Assembly (NCBI GenBank): GCA_022708385.1
Contig: JAKIYU010000013.1
Span: forward strand, 1-19,976
Origin: Bacteroidota bacterium
Lineage (GTDB): Bacteria; Bacteroidota; Bacteroidia; Bacteroidales; PXBB01
DNA: 19,976 nt
Direction of reading: 5' to 3'
The notes under the pieces are model-generated. The model did no database searches, had not been told where the DNA came from, and saw only the letters and a program-made list of their open reading frames with translations. Below are positions 6,758-13,763 of the stretch, in pieces. The stretch's first letter is position 1; each line of letters starts with the position of its first letter. The translations under genes and the position numbers were made by a program.

Positions 6758-7276
6758 TTATCCGTTAAATACTTTATTCAGCTTAATGTTTCTTAACTGA
6801 GCAACAGTGATGGGGTCTTTAAGGCGGACCAAAGCATCGATAGTAGCTTTAACAACGCTGTGAGGGTTTGACGAGCCTTTCGATTTGGCTAGCACGTCTT
6901 TAATGCCTACACTTTCCAGAACGGCTCTCATGGCGCCACCTGCAAGTACACCGGTACCGGGTGCTGCGGGTTTTATTAGTACAAGTGCACCGCTATATTT
7001 ACCTTCCTGTTGGTGCGGTATTGTTCCTTTTAACACTGGTACTTTAACAAGATTTTTCTTGGCATCGTCAACGCCTTTGGCGATAGCAGTAGTAACTTCT
7101 TTGGCTTTACCCAGGCCATAGCCTACTACGCCATCTTCGTTGCCAACAACCACAATAGCCGAAAAACTGAATGTACGACCACCTTTGGTAACTTTGGTTA
7201 CTCTTTTTATTGCAACAAGCCTGTCTTTGAATTCGATTTCGCTTGATTTTACTCTTTTGATGTTTACGTTTGACAT
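6758..7276 (-). CDS. rpsE: 30S ribosomal protein S5
   Basis: S5 lies at the back of the small subunit near the mRNA entry tunnel, helps helicase activity and decoding accuracy, and contacts the spectinomycin site. The 172-residue protein has the N-terminal double-stranded RNA-binding-like domain with LVAIKRVTKVTKGGRTFSFS (20-39) and VVGNEDGVVGYGLGKAKEV (43-61), followed by the S5 C-terminal domain with APGTGVLAGGAMRAVLESVG. The VTKGGRTFSFS loop is intact. It is separated from rplR by 5 bp; upstream sequence reads AATATG at the start, without Shine-Dalgarno. Confidence 0.98.
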   Translation of the reverse strand: MSNVNIKRVKSSEIEFKDRLVAIKRVTKVTKGGRTFSFSAIVVVGNEDGVVGYGLGKAKEVTTAIAKGVDDAKKNLVKVPVLKGTIPHQQEGKYSGALVLIKPAAPGTGVLAGGAMRAVLESVGIKDVLAKSKGSSNPHSVVKATIDALVRLKDPITVAQLRNIKLNKVFNG

Positions 7277-7281
7277 ATTGA

Positions 7282-7638
7282 TTAAAATTTAAGTCCGGCT
7301 TCTCTGGCCGCTTCAGCTAATACTTTTACTCTACCATGATACAAATACCCGCTACGGTCAAAAACAACGGATGTAACACCTGCTTCAATAGCTTTTTTTG
7401 CAATTGTTTCACCCACCATCTTCGATTTTTCTATCTTTTTCACTTTCTGTGAAACAATATCCTTATCTAAAGATGAAAATGAAACCAATGTTTTGTGATT
7501 CACATCGTCGATAATTTGGGCATAAATTTCACTGTTGCTTCTGAAAACAGATAATCTCGGGCACTGGCTTGTGCCTTTGACAACCTTTCTTATCCTGTTT
7601 TTGATTCTGTTTCTTCTGTATGTTTTATCTACTTTCAT
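7282..7638 (-). CDS. rplR: 50S ribosomal protein L18
   Basis: L18 binds 5S rRNA with L5 and brings it into the large subunit. At 118 residues it has the usual length. It begins with a basic RNA-binding arm (YRRNRIKNRIRKVVKGTSQC, 7-26), then PRLSVFRSNSEIYAQIIDD (27-45), and ends with VVFDRSGYLYHGRVKVLAEA and AREAGLKF, a very conserved C-terminus. Gaps are 20 bp after rplF and 5 bp before rpsE. Confidence 0.98.
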   Translation of the reverse strand: MKVDKTYRRNRIKNRIRKVVKGTSQCPRLSVFRSNSEIYAQIIDDVNHKTLVSFSSLDKDIVSQKVKKIEKSKMVGETIAKKAIEAGVTSVVFDRSGYLYHGRVKVLAEAAREAGLKF

Positions 7639-7658
7639 TATATTAAGAATTATAAATA

Positions 7659-8219
7659 CTACTTAGCTGCGGCAGATTTACCTGCTTTACGTCTGAGTAC
7701 TTCGTTAACGAATTTAATACCTTTTCCTTTATATGGTTCGGGAGCTCTAAGCGATCTTATTTTGGAAGCCACCATGCCAATAAGCTGTTTATCAATAGAT
7801 TTTAATATAATCCTGGGGTTTTTACCTCTCTCAGTAATAGTTTCCACGTTAACTTCCTGTGGTAAAATCATTATGATATTATGCGAATAGCCCAGGGTTA
7901 ATTCCAGCTGATTTTTGCTTGTATTGGTGGCTTTGTACCCAACGCCAACCAGTTCTTGTTCTATTGTATAACCGTTCGACACGCCAGTAATCATATTGGC
8001 AATAAGTGCCCTGTAAAGACCGTGCATAGCTTTGTGTTTCTTGAGCTCGGTATGCCTTTTTACATATACGTTATTGCTATCTGATTCAATGGTAATAGCG
8101 CTATCAATTTGTTGTTGCAATTTCCCTAAAGGCCCTTCAACGGTTACCAAATTTTTATCGGACACATTAATTTTTACACCTTTGGGCAATTCAATCGGAA
8201 GCTTTCCTATTCGTGACAT
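7659..8219 (-). CDS. rplF: 50S ribosomal protein L6
   Basis: L6 lies near the factor-binding site of the large subunit and touches the sarcin-ricin loop region. The 186-residue product has the two tandem L6 folds. The N-terminus is MSRIGKLPIELPKGVKINVS, and the highly conserved C-terminal rRNA-binding block covers IRSLRAPEPYKGKGIKFVNE (about 153-172). The ATG at 8219 is preceded by a perfect Shine-Dalgarno, AAGGAGG, 7 nt upstream, unlike nearly all its neighbours. That may mean a different mode or level of initiation. Gap of 17 bp to rpsH. Confidence 0.98.
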   Translation of the reverse strand: MSRIGKLPIELPKGVKINVSDKNLVTVEGPLGKLQQQIDSAITIESDSNNVYVKRHTELKKHKAMHGLYRALIANMITGVSNGYTIEQELVGVGYKATNTSKNQLELTLGYSHNIIMILPQEVNVETITERGKNPRIILKSIDKQLIGMVASKIRSLRAPEPYKGKGIKFVNEVLRRKAGKSAAAK

Positions 8220-8226
8220 TATTTTT

Positions 8227-8233
8227 CCTCCTT
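8227..8233 (-). promoter_or_regulatory. strong Shine-Dalgarno of rplF
   Basis: The minus strand reads AAGGAGG at 8233-8227, with 7 nt before the rplF ATG. This is a full complement of the usual 16S rRNA 3' tail. Almost every other start in the window has only A/T-rich sequence in this place; the partial exceptions are rplQ (AAGGA), rpsQ (AGGAT, very close) and rplE (GGAGG, 10 nt away and inside rplX). Confidence 0.85.
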
Positions 8234-8236
8234 AAA

Positions 8237-8635
8237 TTAACTGATATAACATAATATTTCACCGCCGACATTTAATTCGCGGGCTTCCTTATCAGTCATA
8301 AGTCCCTGCGAGGTAGAGATAATTGCTATGCCCAACCCATTCAATACTTTAGGCATTTCTTTGGCGTTGGCATATTTACGTAAACCGGGTTTACTGACTC
8401 TTTCGAGTTTCGTAATAGCCGACATTTTGTTTACGGGGTGATATTTCAAAGCGATTTTAATTTTACTCTTCACACCTTCATCTTCGAATTTGAAATTGGT
8501 AATATACCCTTTTTCGAAAAGGATTTTCGTGATTTCTTTTTTGATATTAGATGACGGCACTTCAACGATTCTGTGGTTTGCCATAATAGCATTCCTTAAG
8601 CGTGTCAAATATTCTGCAATAGGATCTGTTGTCAT
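8237..8635 (-). CDS. rpsH: 30S ribosomal protein S8
   Basis: S8 binds the central domain of 16S rRNA and is a primary assembly protein. The 132-residue sequence begins MTTDPIAEYLTRLRNAIMAN, the family N-terminus, and ends with GLGIAIISTSQGLMTDKEAR and ELNVGGEILCYIS, the usual C-terminal RNA-binding half. In E. coli S8 represses the spc operon by binding a copy of its rRNA site near rplE; I see no clear equivalent here by eye. Gap of 28 bp after rpsN. Confidence 0.98.
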   Translation of the reverse strand: MTTDPIAEYLTRLRNAIMANHRIVEVPSSNIKKEITKILFEKGYITNFKFEDEGVKSKIKIALKYHPVNKMSAITKLERVSKPGLRKYANAKEMPKVLNGLGIAIISTSQGLMTDKEARELNVGGEILCYIS

Positions 8636-8663
8636 TTTTATATAATATTATTAATTCTTACTA

Positions 8664-8933
8664 CTACCAACTTGCCTTAGTAACTCCAGGGATTAAACCT
8701 TCGAGAGCCATTTCTCTGAAATTTATTCTTGAGATACCGAAAATACGCATATACCCTTTGGGACGGCCTGTAATTTTACACCTGTTGTGCAGTCTTACTT
8801 TCGAAGAGTTTTTAGGAAGTTTCTGAATGGCTTCCCAATCGCCTTTGGCTTTAAGTTCTGCGCGTTTTGCAGCATATTTTTCGACAAGTTTTAACCTTTT
8901 TACTTCTCTTGCTTTGAGTGATTCTTTAGCCAT
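8664..8933 (-). CDS. rpsN: 30S ribosomal protein S14, zinc-free long form
   Basis: S14 sits in the head of the small subunit. At 89 residues this is the long form, like E. coli, not the ~61-residue zinc-binding form. The N-terminal helix MAKESLKAREVKRLKLVEKY is followed by LHNRCKITGRPKGYMRIFGI (53-72) and the conserved end GLIPGVTKASW. Only one cysteine is present where the zinc form has two CxxC pairs, so it should not bind zinc. Gap of 8 bp after rplE; start context AATATG, no Shine-Dalgarno. Confidence 0.98.
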   Translation of the reverse strand: MAKESLKAREVKRLKLVEKYAAKRAELKAKGDWEAIQKLPKNSSKVRLHNRCKITGRPKGYMRIFGISRINFREMALEGLIPGVTKASW

Positions 8934-8941
8934 ATTATTTA

Positions 8942-9496
8942 TTAATTATTATTTTTAAACGGAATACCAAACTCTTTTAACAAAGCGCTTGCTTCTTTAT
9001 CATTTTTAGTTGATGTCACAAAAGTGATATCCATACCATTGAGCTTGCTTATTTTATCAATATCTATTTCGGGGAAAATGATCTGTTCGGTAACGCCCAG
9101 TGTGTAATTGCCTCTTCCGTCAAAGCCTTTGTCGTTAACACCTCTGAAGTCCCTTACACGTGGTAAAGCAATTGAAATAAGCCTGTCGAGGAAGTCGTAC
9201 ATTTTTTCGCCCCTGAGCGTTACTCTTGCGCCAATGGGCATACCGCGACGCAGTTTGAAGTTGGATATGTCTTTTTTCGATTTTGTAGAAACTGCTTTCT
9301 GACCGGTAATAGCTGTAAGTTCGCTCAAAGCGTTATCGATGATTTTTTTATCAGCTATGCCATCGCCCAAACCCTGGTTGATGCAAATTTTCTCAATTCT
9401 CGGTACCTGCATAATTGACTTAAAGCCAAACTCCTTCATTAAGTTGGGCACAATTTCGGTCTGATACTTAACTTTAAGACGTGGAATATATTTCAT
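8942..9496 (-). CDS. rplE: 50S ribosomal protein L5
   Basis: L5 binds 5S rRNA in the central protuberance and contacts the P-site tRNA. The 184-residue product is typical: MKYIPRLKVKYQTEIVPNLM at the N-terminus, KICINQGLGDGIADKKIID (36-54), LRRGMPIGARVTLRGEKMYD (about 87-106), then the VRDFRGVNDKGFDGRGNYTL block and ITFVTSTKNDKEASALLKEF near the end. Its start overlaps the rplX stop by one base (TAATG), suggesting coupled translation. A GGAGG lies 10 nt upstream within rplX. Confidence 0.98.
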   Translation of the reverse strand: MKYIPRLKVKYQTEIVPNLMKEFGFKSIMQVPRIEKICINQGLGDGIADKKIIDNALSELTAITGQKAVSTKSKKDISNFKLRRGMPIGARVTLRGEKMYDFLDRLISIALPRVRDFRGVNDKGFDGRGNYTLGVTEQIIFPEIDIDKISKLNGMDITFVTSTKNDKEASALLKEFGIPFKNNN

Positions 9497-9813
9497 TATT
9501 CAATTACCTCCCCTGATTTAATAGAGTAACGTACTAATTTGTCTTTAACAATTTTTCTTCCAACTCTGGTGGGATTATTTTGTTTATCAACAAGCATTAC
9601 ATTTGAAATATGTATAGGCGCTTCTTTTTTAATGATGCCACCTTGTGGATTTGCAGCATTCGGTTTGGTATGCTTAGATACCAAGTTGACGCCTTCAACA
9701 ATAATTTTCATATCATCGGCAATGACTTTAAGTACTTTGCCTTCCTGGCCTTTTGATTCGCCGGTAATCACTTTTACCTTATCGTTTTTCTTGATTTTTA
9801 ATTTTTTTCGCAT
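9496..9813 (-). CDS. rplX: 50S ribosomal protein L24
   Basis: L24 is an assembly-initiator protein of the large subunit, near the exit tunnel. The 105-residue protein carries a KOW motif near the N-terminus (KNDKVKVITGESKGQEGKVL, 9-28), followed by IIVEGVNLVSKHTKPNAANP and the conserved PIHISNVMLVD stretch (about 66-76). Gap of 15 bp after rplN. The last codons contain GGGGAGG, which could act as a ribosome-binding site for the following rplE. Confidence 0.98.
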   Translation of the reverse strand: MRKKLKIKKNDKVKVITGESKGQEGKVLKVIADDMKIIVEGVNLVSKHTKPNAANPQGGIIKKEAPIHISNVMLVDKQNNPTRVGRKIVKDKLVRYSIKSGEVIE

Positions 9814-9828
9814 GGCTAATTTTAAATT

Positions 9829-10197
9829 TTATAACACTTCCGGAGCTAACGATACAATTTTCATGTATTGTTTTTCGCGCAATTCGCGGGCTACGGGACC
9901 AAATATACGTGTACCTCTGAGTTCATCGGTTGGGGTGAGTAATACTACGGCATTATCATCAAAGCGGATGTAAGAGCCGTCGGTACGTCTAATTTCCTTT
10001 TTTGTTCTCACAATTACACCTTTAGAAACGGTTCCTTTTTTAATGTTACCTGATGGGACAGCCTGTTTGACAGTAACCACTATTTTATCTCCAATAGAAG
10101 CATATTTTCTTTTTGTACCACCAAGCACTCTTATACACATCACTTCTTTGGCGCCGCTGTTATCAGCAACAGCCAATCTTGTTTCCTGTTGAATCAT
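9829..10197 (-). CDS. rplN: 50S ribosomal protein L14
   Basis: L14 lies at the subunit interface and forms inter-subunit bridges. Its 122 residues are exactly the family length. It begins MIQQETRLAVADNSGAKEVM, then CIRVLGGTKRKYASIGDKIV (21-40), and ends with GTRIFGPVARELREKQYMKI and VSLAPEVL. These are among the most conserved ribosomal protein segments. It follows rpsQ by only 2 bp, so its translation is probably coupled to rpsQ; there is no Shine-Dalgarno. Confidence 0.98.
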   Translation of the reverse strand: MIQQETRLAVADNSGAKEVMCIRVLGGTKRKYASIGDKIVVTVKQAVPSGNIKKGTVSKGVIVRTKKEIRRTDGSYIRFDDNAVVLLTPTDELRGTRIFGPVARELREKQYMKIVSLAPEVL

Positions 10198-10199
10198 AA

Positions 10200-10460
10200 C
10201 TATTTAACTTTTTCAATAATTTCAACTAATCTCCAGCATTTGTTTTTACTCAGGGGGCGTGTTTCCATAATACGTACCCTGTCGCCAATACTGCATTCCT
10301 GTTTTTCGTCGTGGGCCATAAATTTACTGGTCTTCAAAACGAATTTTCCATACTTGGGGTGCTTCATTTTACGAAGGACAGCAACGACAATAGACTTGTT
10401 CATTTTATTGCTAACGACCAAGCCTATTCTTTCTTTTCTAAGATTTCTTTTGACTTCCAT
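10200..10460 (-). CDS. rpsQ: 30S ribosomal protein S17
   Basis: S17 is a primary 16S rRNA-binding protein with an OB fold. The 86-residue product shows RNLRKERIGLVVSNKMNKSI (5-24), VAVLRKMKHPKYGKFVLKTS (26-45) and the FMAHDEKQECSIGDRVRIME block (47-66), then TRPLSKNKCWRLVEIIEKVK at the C-terminus. All are standard. It follows rpmC by 12 bp; AGGAT sits close to the ATG but spacing is too short for a good Shine-Dalgarno. Confidence 0.98.
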   Translation of the reverse strand: MEVKRNLRKERIGLVVSNKMNKSIVVAVLRKMKHPKYGKFVLKTSKFMAHDEKQECSIGDRVRIMETRPLSKNKCWRLVEIIEKVK

Positions 10461-10472
10461 CTATCCTAAATA

Positions 10473-10682
10473 TTAATTCTTTTTATTCATATTTTCTAAC
10501 TCTCTTCTTCTGACTTCGGTTTTCAATCGGGCAATCAGACGGCGGTAGAATTTGATTTTCATGGGGTTTTCGAGTGGTGAAACGGCATGATTAAGTTTCA
10601 TTTTCAGAAGTTGTTTTTCTTCTTCCTCGAGTCTTTCCTTTAATTCGGTGATGCCTAATTCTCTAATAACAGACTGTTTCAT
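10473..10682 (-). CDS. rpmC: 50S ribosomal protein L29
   Basis: L29 is a small helical protein by the exit tunnel and part of the docking site for nascent-chain factors such as trigger factor and SRP. It has 69 residues. The pattern is a helical hairpin: IRELGITELKERLEEEEKQL (5-24), LLKMKLNHAVSPLENPMKIK (24-43), then the RRLIARLKTEVRRRELEN helix. It lies between rplP (11 bp) and rpsQ (12 bp), the invariant S10-cluster position. Confidence 0.97.
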   Translation of the reverse strand: MKQSVIRELGITELKERLEEEEKQLLKMKLNHAVSPLENPMKIKFYRRLIARLKTEVRRRELENMNKKN

Positions 10683-10693
10683 TGGTTGTGGTA

Positions 10694-11122
10694 TTATAAT
10701 GATTCTTCAACGTAATCTCTTCTGATAATAAACTTTGTTTTGATGGGTAATTTTTGTGCAGCAAGCCTGAGAGCTTCTTTTGCAATAGCCAATGATACGC
10801 CATCGGCTTCGAAAAGTACGCGGCCCGGAGAAATTCTGGCCACAAAGCCTTCAGGAGTCCCCTTTCCTTTACCCATACGAACTTCAGCAGGTTTTTTGGT
10901 GATAGGTTTATCGGGGAAAACTTTAATCCATATTTGGCCTTCCCTTTTCATATAACGTGTCACCGCCTGACGTGCAGCTTCAATTTGCCTTCCGGTAAGC
11001 CAGCAGTATTCCATAGCTTTGATACCAAACGAACCAAATGCGAGCTCTGCACCTCTTTTGGTGTTGCCTTTCATTTTACCTTTTTGCTGCCTGCGGTATT
11101 TAGTCTTTTTTGGTTGTAACAT
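10694..11122 (-). CDS. rplP: 50S ribosomal protein L16
   Basis: L16 is a late-assembly protein that helps shape the A site and peptidyl-transferase centre. It has 142 residues; E. coli L16 has about 136. The N-terminus is MLQPKKTKYRRQQKGKMKGN, followed by GAELAFGSFGIKAMEYCWLT (24-43), ARQAVTRYMKREGQIWIKVF (50-69), PDKPITKKPAEVRMGKGKG, and ARISPGRVLFEADGV. All blocks are intact. Gap of 25 bp after rpsC, with an AT-rich leader and no Shine-Dalgarno. Confidence 0.98.
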   Translation of the reverse strand: MLQPKKTKYRRQQKGKMKGNTKRGAELAFGSFGIKAMEYCWLTGRQIEAARQAVTRYMKREGQIWIKVFPDKPITKKPAEVRMGKGKGTPEGFVARISPGRVLFEADGVSLAIAKEALRLAAQKLPIKTKFIIRRDYVEESL

Positions 11123-11147
11123 CTTAAATTAATTTAAAATCAATATC

Positions 11148-11873
11148 CTAGTTTATCCTTTTTCTTTGTCCTGTTTTAATTTTGCCCTGTGGTTGTTTCG
11201 CACTGGCAGAAGTGATGCCGATATTGGGAGACAAATCTCTTTTACCGAATACTTCCCCTTTGCACAACCAGACTTTAACGCCAATAAGGCCATAGGTTGT
11301 CAGGGCTTCTGCTCTGGCATAATCTATATCGGCCCTGAGGGTATGTAAGGGTGTTCTGCCTTCTTTATACTGCTCAGTTCTTGCCATTTCAGCACCGCCA
11401 AGACGGCCCGAAATAAGTACTTTTATACCTTCAGCCTGAATACGCATAGTTGATGCAACAGCAGTTTTAATGGCGCGTCTGAATGAGATACGGCCTTCAA
11501 TTTGTTTTGCAATGGTATTGGCAACAATGAGTGCATCGAGTTCAGGTCTTTTAACCTCGGCTATGTTTATTTGAATATCTTTACCGGTGATGTTCTTGAG
11601 TTCTTCTTTAAGTACGTCAACATCGTGGCCACCCTTGCCAATAATAATACCGGGTCTTGCAGTATTGATAGTAACCGTAACCAACTTAAGAGTTCTTTCA
11701 ATAATAACTCTTGAGATACCGGCTTTGGCAAGTCTCTGGCTTGCATTGATGTATTTTCTTATTTTAACATCTTCAACCAGTTTGCTGGCATATTGTCTTC
11801 CTCCATACCAGTTTGAGTCCCATCCTTTAATGATGCCTAATCTGTTTCCTATTGGATTTGTCTTTTGTCCCAT
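11148..11873 (-). CDS. rpsC: 30S ribosomal protein S3
   Basis: S3 sits at the mRNA entry tunnel with S4 and S5. The frame is open 36 bp further upstream to 11909, but that would overlap rplV; MGQKTNPIGNRLGIIKGWDS is the canonical N-terminus, so I start at 11873, giving 241 residues. The type II KH domain includes TARPGIIIGKGGHDVDVLKE with GKGG at 79-82. The C-terminal domain has ISGRLGGAEMARTEQYKEGR, TPLHTLRADIDYARAEALTT and GLIGVKVWLCKGEV. Gap of 13 bp after rplV. Confidence 0.98.
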   Translation of the reverse strand: MGQKTNPIGNRLGIIKGWDSNWYGGRQYASKLVEDVKIRKYINASQRLAKAGISRVIIERTLKLVTVTINTARPGIIIGKGGHDVDVLKEELKNITGKDIQINIAEVKRPELDALIVANTIAKQIEGRISFRRAIKTAVASTMRIQAEGIKVLISGRLGGAEMARTEQYKEGRTPLHTLRADIDYARAEALTTYGLIGVKVWLCKGEVFGKRDLSPNIGITSASAKQPQGKIKTGQRKRIN

Positions 11874-11886
11874 TAAGTATATGTTA

Positions 11887-12288
11887 TTATATTGTTTCTG
11901 TTTTATCAATAATTAAAGTCACATGATTGGATCTTTTCCTTATTCTGTAACCCCGTCCCTGGGGAGCCGTTCTGAGTCTTTTCAACTGGCGGCCGCCGTC
12001 AACAAAAATTTCTTTGACAAACAAGGTGTTATCTTCGAGGCGTGCGCCTTCGTTTTTACTTTGCCAGTTGGCAATAGCAGAAAGCAGCAGTTTTTCGAGT
12101 CTGCCGGAAGATTCTTTCGGGCTTGTTTTCAATATCTGTAAAGCTTTTTCAACCTGCTGCCCTCTAATAACATCGGCCATCAATCTCATTTTTCGTGGAG
12201 ATGTAGGACAATTTCTGAGGATTGCAAAATATTTGTCTTTTTTCTCTTCCTTTCTTTCTGTTGCTTTTTCGCGTTTTCTAGCTCCCAT
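11887..12288 (-). CDS. rplV: 50S ribosomal protein L22
   Basis: L22 lines the peptide exit tunnel and its loop forms, with L4, the tunnel constriction. Of 133 residues, the first ~22 are a very charged Lys/Glu arm (MGARKREKATERKEEKKDKY) typical of Bacteroidota L22. The core follows with FAILRNCPTSPRKMRLMADV, then AIANWQSKNEG, and the tunnel hairpin region FVDGGRQLKRLRTAPQGRGY and RIRKRSNHVTLII. It lies 29 bp after rpsS. Confidence 0.98.
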   Translation of the reverse strand: MGARKREKATERKEEKKDKYFAILRNCPTSPRKMRLMADVIRGQQVEKALQILKTSPKESSGRLEKLLLSAIANWQSKNEGARLEDNTLFVKEIFVDGGRQLKRLRTAPQGRGYRIRKRSNHVTLIIDKTETI

Positions 12289-12317
12289 TTTAAATTTATT
12301 TTATATCTACTTAATCA

Positions 12318-12581
12318 TTATTTATTACCCGAATGCCCCCGGAATATACGCGTGGGTGCAAATTCACCAAGTTTATGCCCGACCATATTTTCAGTAATAT
12401 AAACAGGGATAAACTTGTTGCCGTTGTGAACTGCAATGGTATGCCCTACAAAGTCAGGCGAAATCATTGAACTTCTAGCCCAAGTTTTGATGACAGTTTT
12501 CTTTTTTGATTCGTTCATGGCGAGAACTTTCTTCTCGAGTTTGTAATTTATGTACGGACCTTTTTTTAATGAGCGGCTCAT
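12318..12581 (-). CDS. rpsS: 30S ribosomal protein S19
   Basis: S19 is in the head of the small subunit, where it pairs with S13 and contacts the large subunit. The 87-residue product begins MSRSLKKGPYINYKLEKKVL, then KTVIKTWARSSMISPDFVGH (28-47), TIAVHNGNKFIPVYITENMV (48-67) and the ending GHKLGEFAPTRIFRGHSGNK. This is a full-length, textbook S19. Gap of 18 bp after rplB. Confidence 0.98.
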   Translation of the reverse strand: MSRSLKKGPYINYKLEKKVLAMNESKKKTVIKTWARSSMISPDFVGHTIAVHNGNKFIPVYITENMVGHKLGEFAPTRIFRGHSGNK

Positions 12582-12599
12582 AAATATCTTTAATTAATG

Positions 12600-13430
12600 T
12601 TATTTCTTCGATTTTCTTCTTTCAATAATTAACCTGTTGGATTTATTCTTGAGTTTGCGGGTTTTAAAGCCTTTAGCGGGCATGCCCTTTCTGGAGCGGG
12701 GATGTCCACCAGATGCTCTTCCTTCGCCGCCACCCATAGGATGGTCAACAGGGTTCATAACCACAGCTCTTGTTCTGGGGCGCCGACCTAACCAACGGCT
12801 TCGGCCGGCTTTACCTGATATTTCAAGGTTATGGTCGGCATTAGATACAACGCCAATAGTAGCCTTGCAGGTAAGTAATACCATACGTGTTTCGCTTGAG
12901 GGCATTTTTATGATGGCATATTTTCCGTCTCTCGACATAAGTTGTGCCGATATACCGGCGCTACGGGCAATTTCAGCTCCTTTTCCGGGCTGAAGTTCAA
13001 TATTATGAATATTGCTGCCAAGGGGAATTTCACTTAAGAACAAGGTGTTGCCAATATCTGGTGTAGCTCCTTTGCCCGAATTAATGGTTTGACCAACAGT
13101 TAACCCTTTGGGTGCAATGATATATCTTTTCTCGCCATCGCTATAATGTACGAGAGCTATTCTGGCGCTTCTGTTGGGATCGTATTCGATAGTTTTTACA
13201 ACTGCCGGAATACCATCTTTATCTCTTTTAAAGTCGATAATTCTTAATTTTCTTTTATGACCACCACCAATGTATCTCATGGTCATTCTGCCGGTATTGT
13301 TGCGGCCTCCTGAGCTTTTAAGCGTATAAACCAGGGATTTTTCCGGTTTGGTAGCAGTTATTTCATCAAATGCACTTATAATTTTAAAGCGCTGGCTCGA
13401 TGTAGTGGGTTTATATTTTTTTAGTGCCAT
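12600..13430 (-). CDS. rplB: 50S ribosomal protein L2
   Basis: L2 is one of the largest and most conserved ribosomal proteins, needed for subunit joining and peptidyl-transferase activity. It has 276 residues, normal length. Signatures are NTGRMTMRYIGGGHKRKLRI (45-64), RDGKYAIIKMPSSETRMVLL, GKAGRSRWLGRRPRTRAVVM and NPVDHPMGGGEGRASGGHPR, the last containing the conserved histidine of the peptidyl-transferase region. The C-terminus is Lys/Arg-rich. Gap of 16 bp after rplW. Confidence 0.98.
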   Translation of the reverse strand: MALKKYKPTTSSQRFKIISAFDEITATKPEKSLVYTLKSSGGRNNTGRMTMRYIGGGHKRKLRIIDFKRDKDGIPAVVKTIEYDPNRSARIALVHYSDGEKRYIIAPKGLTVGQTINSGKGATPDIGNTLFLSEIPLGSNIHNIELQPGKGAEIARSAGISAQLMSRDGKYAIIKMPSSETRMVLLTCKATIGVVSNADHNLEISGKAGRSRWLGRRPRTRAVVMNPVDHPMGGGEGRASGGHPRSRKGMPAKGFKTRKLKNKSNRLIIERRKSKK

Positions 13431-13446
13431 TTCTTATATAATATTG

Positions 13447-13737
13447 CTATATATTACTGTAAAAATCTATTGTTTCGCCTTGTTTCAAAGTTACAATTGC
13501 TTTTTTATAGGCATTTGTTCTTCCTACAATCATACCTGCTTTGGTATTCCTTGCTTTTTTCTTACCACTGTAAACCATGGTGTTAATATCCTGCACAGTA
13601 ACGCCATACAAGTCTTGTATAGCCTTTTTTATCTGCAGTTTATTGGCTCTTTTATCCACAATGAAACCAAAATTGTTTAGTTTTTGGCCTTGCACCGTCA
13701 TTTTTTCAGTAATAAGGGGTTTTATTAGAATGTTCAT
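13447..13737 (-). CDS. rplW: 50S ribosomal protein L23
   Basis: L23 surrounds the exit tunnel and is the main docking site for trigger factor and SRP. The 96-residue product is typical: MNILIKPLITEKMTVQGQKL (1-20), NNFGFIVDKRANKLQIKKAI (21-40), QDLYGVTVQDINTMVYSGKK (41-60), and KAIVTLKQGETIDFYSNI at the C-terminus. Gap of 26 bp after rplD and 16 bp before rplB. The ATG follows CATAA with no Shine-Dalgarno. Confidence 0.98.
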   Translation of the reverse strand: MNILIKPLITEKMTVQGQKLNNFGFIVDKRANKLQIKKAIQDLYGVTVQDINTMVYSGKKKARNTKAGMIVGRTNAYKKAIVTLKQGETIDFYSNI

Positions 13738-13763
13738 TTATGAAAATCTTTTGTGTTTTTTAA

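Noticed and set aside
9539..9973. 144-codon open frame on the plus strand over rplX and rplN
   Set aside because: It lies antisense to two certain ribosomal protein genes, has no recognisable domain, and its composition is what the complement of these genes gives by chance.
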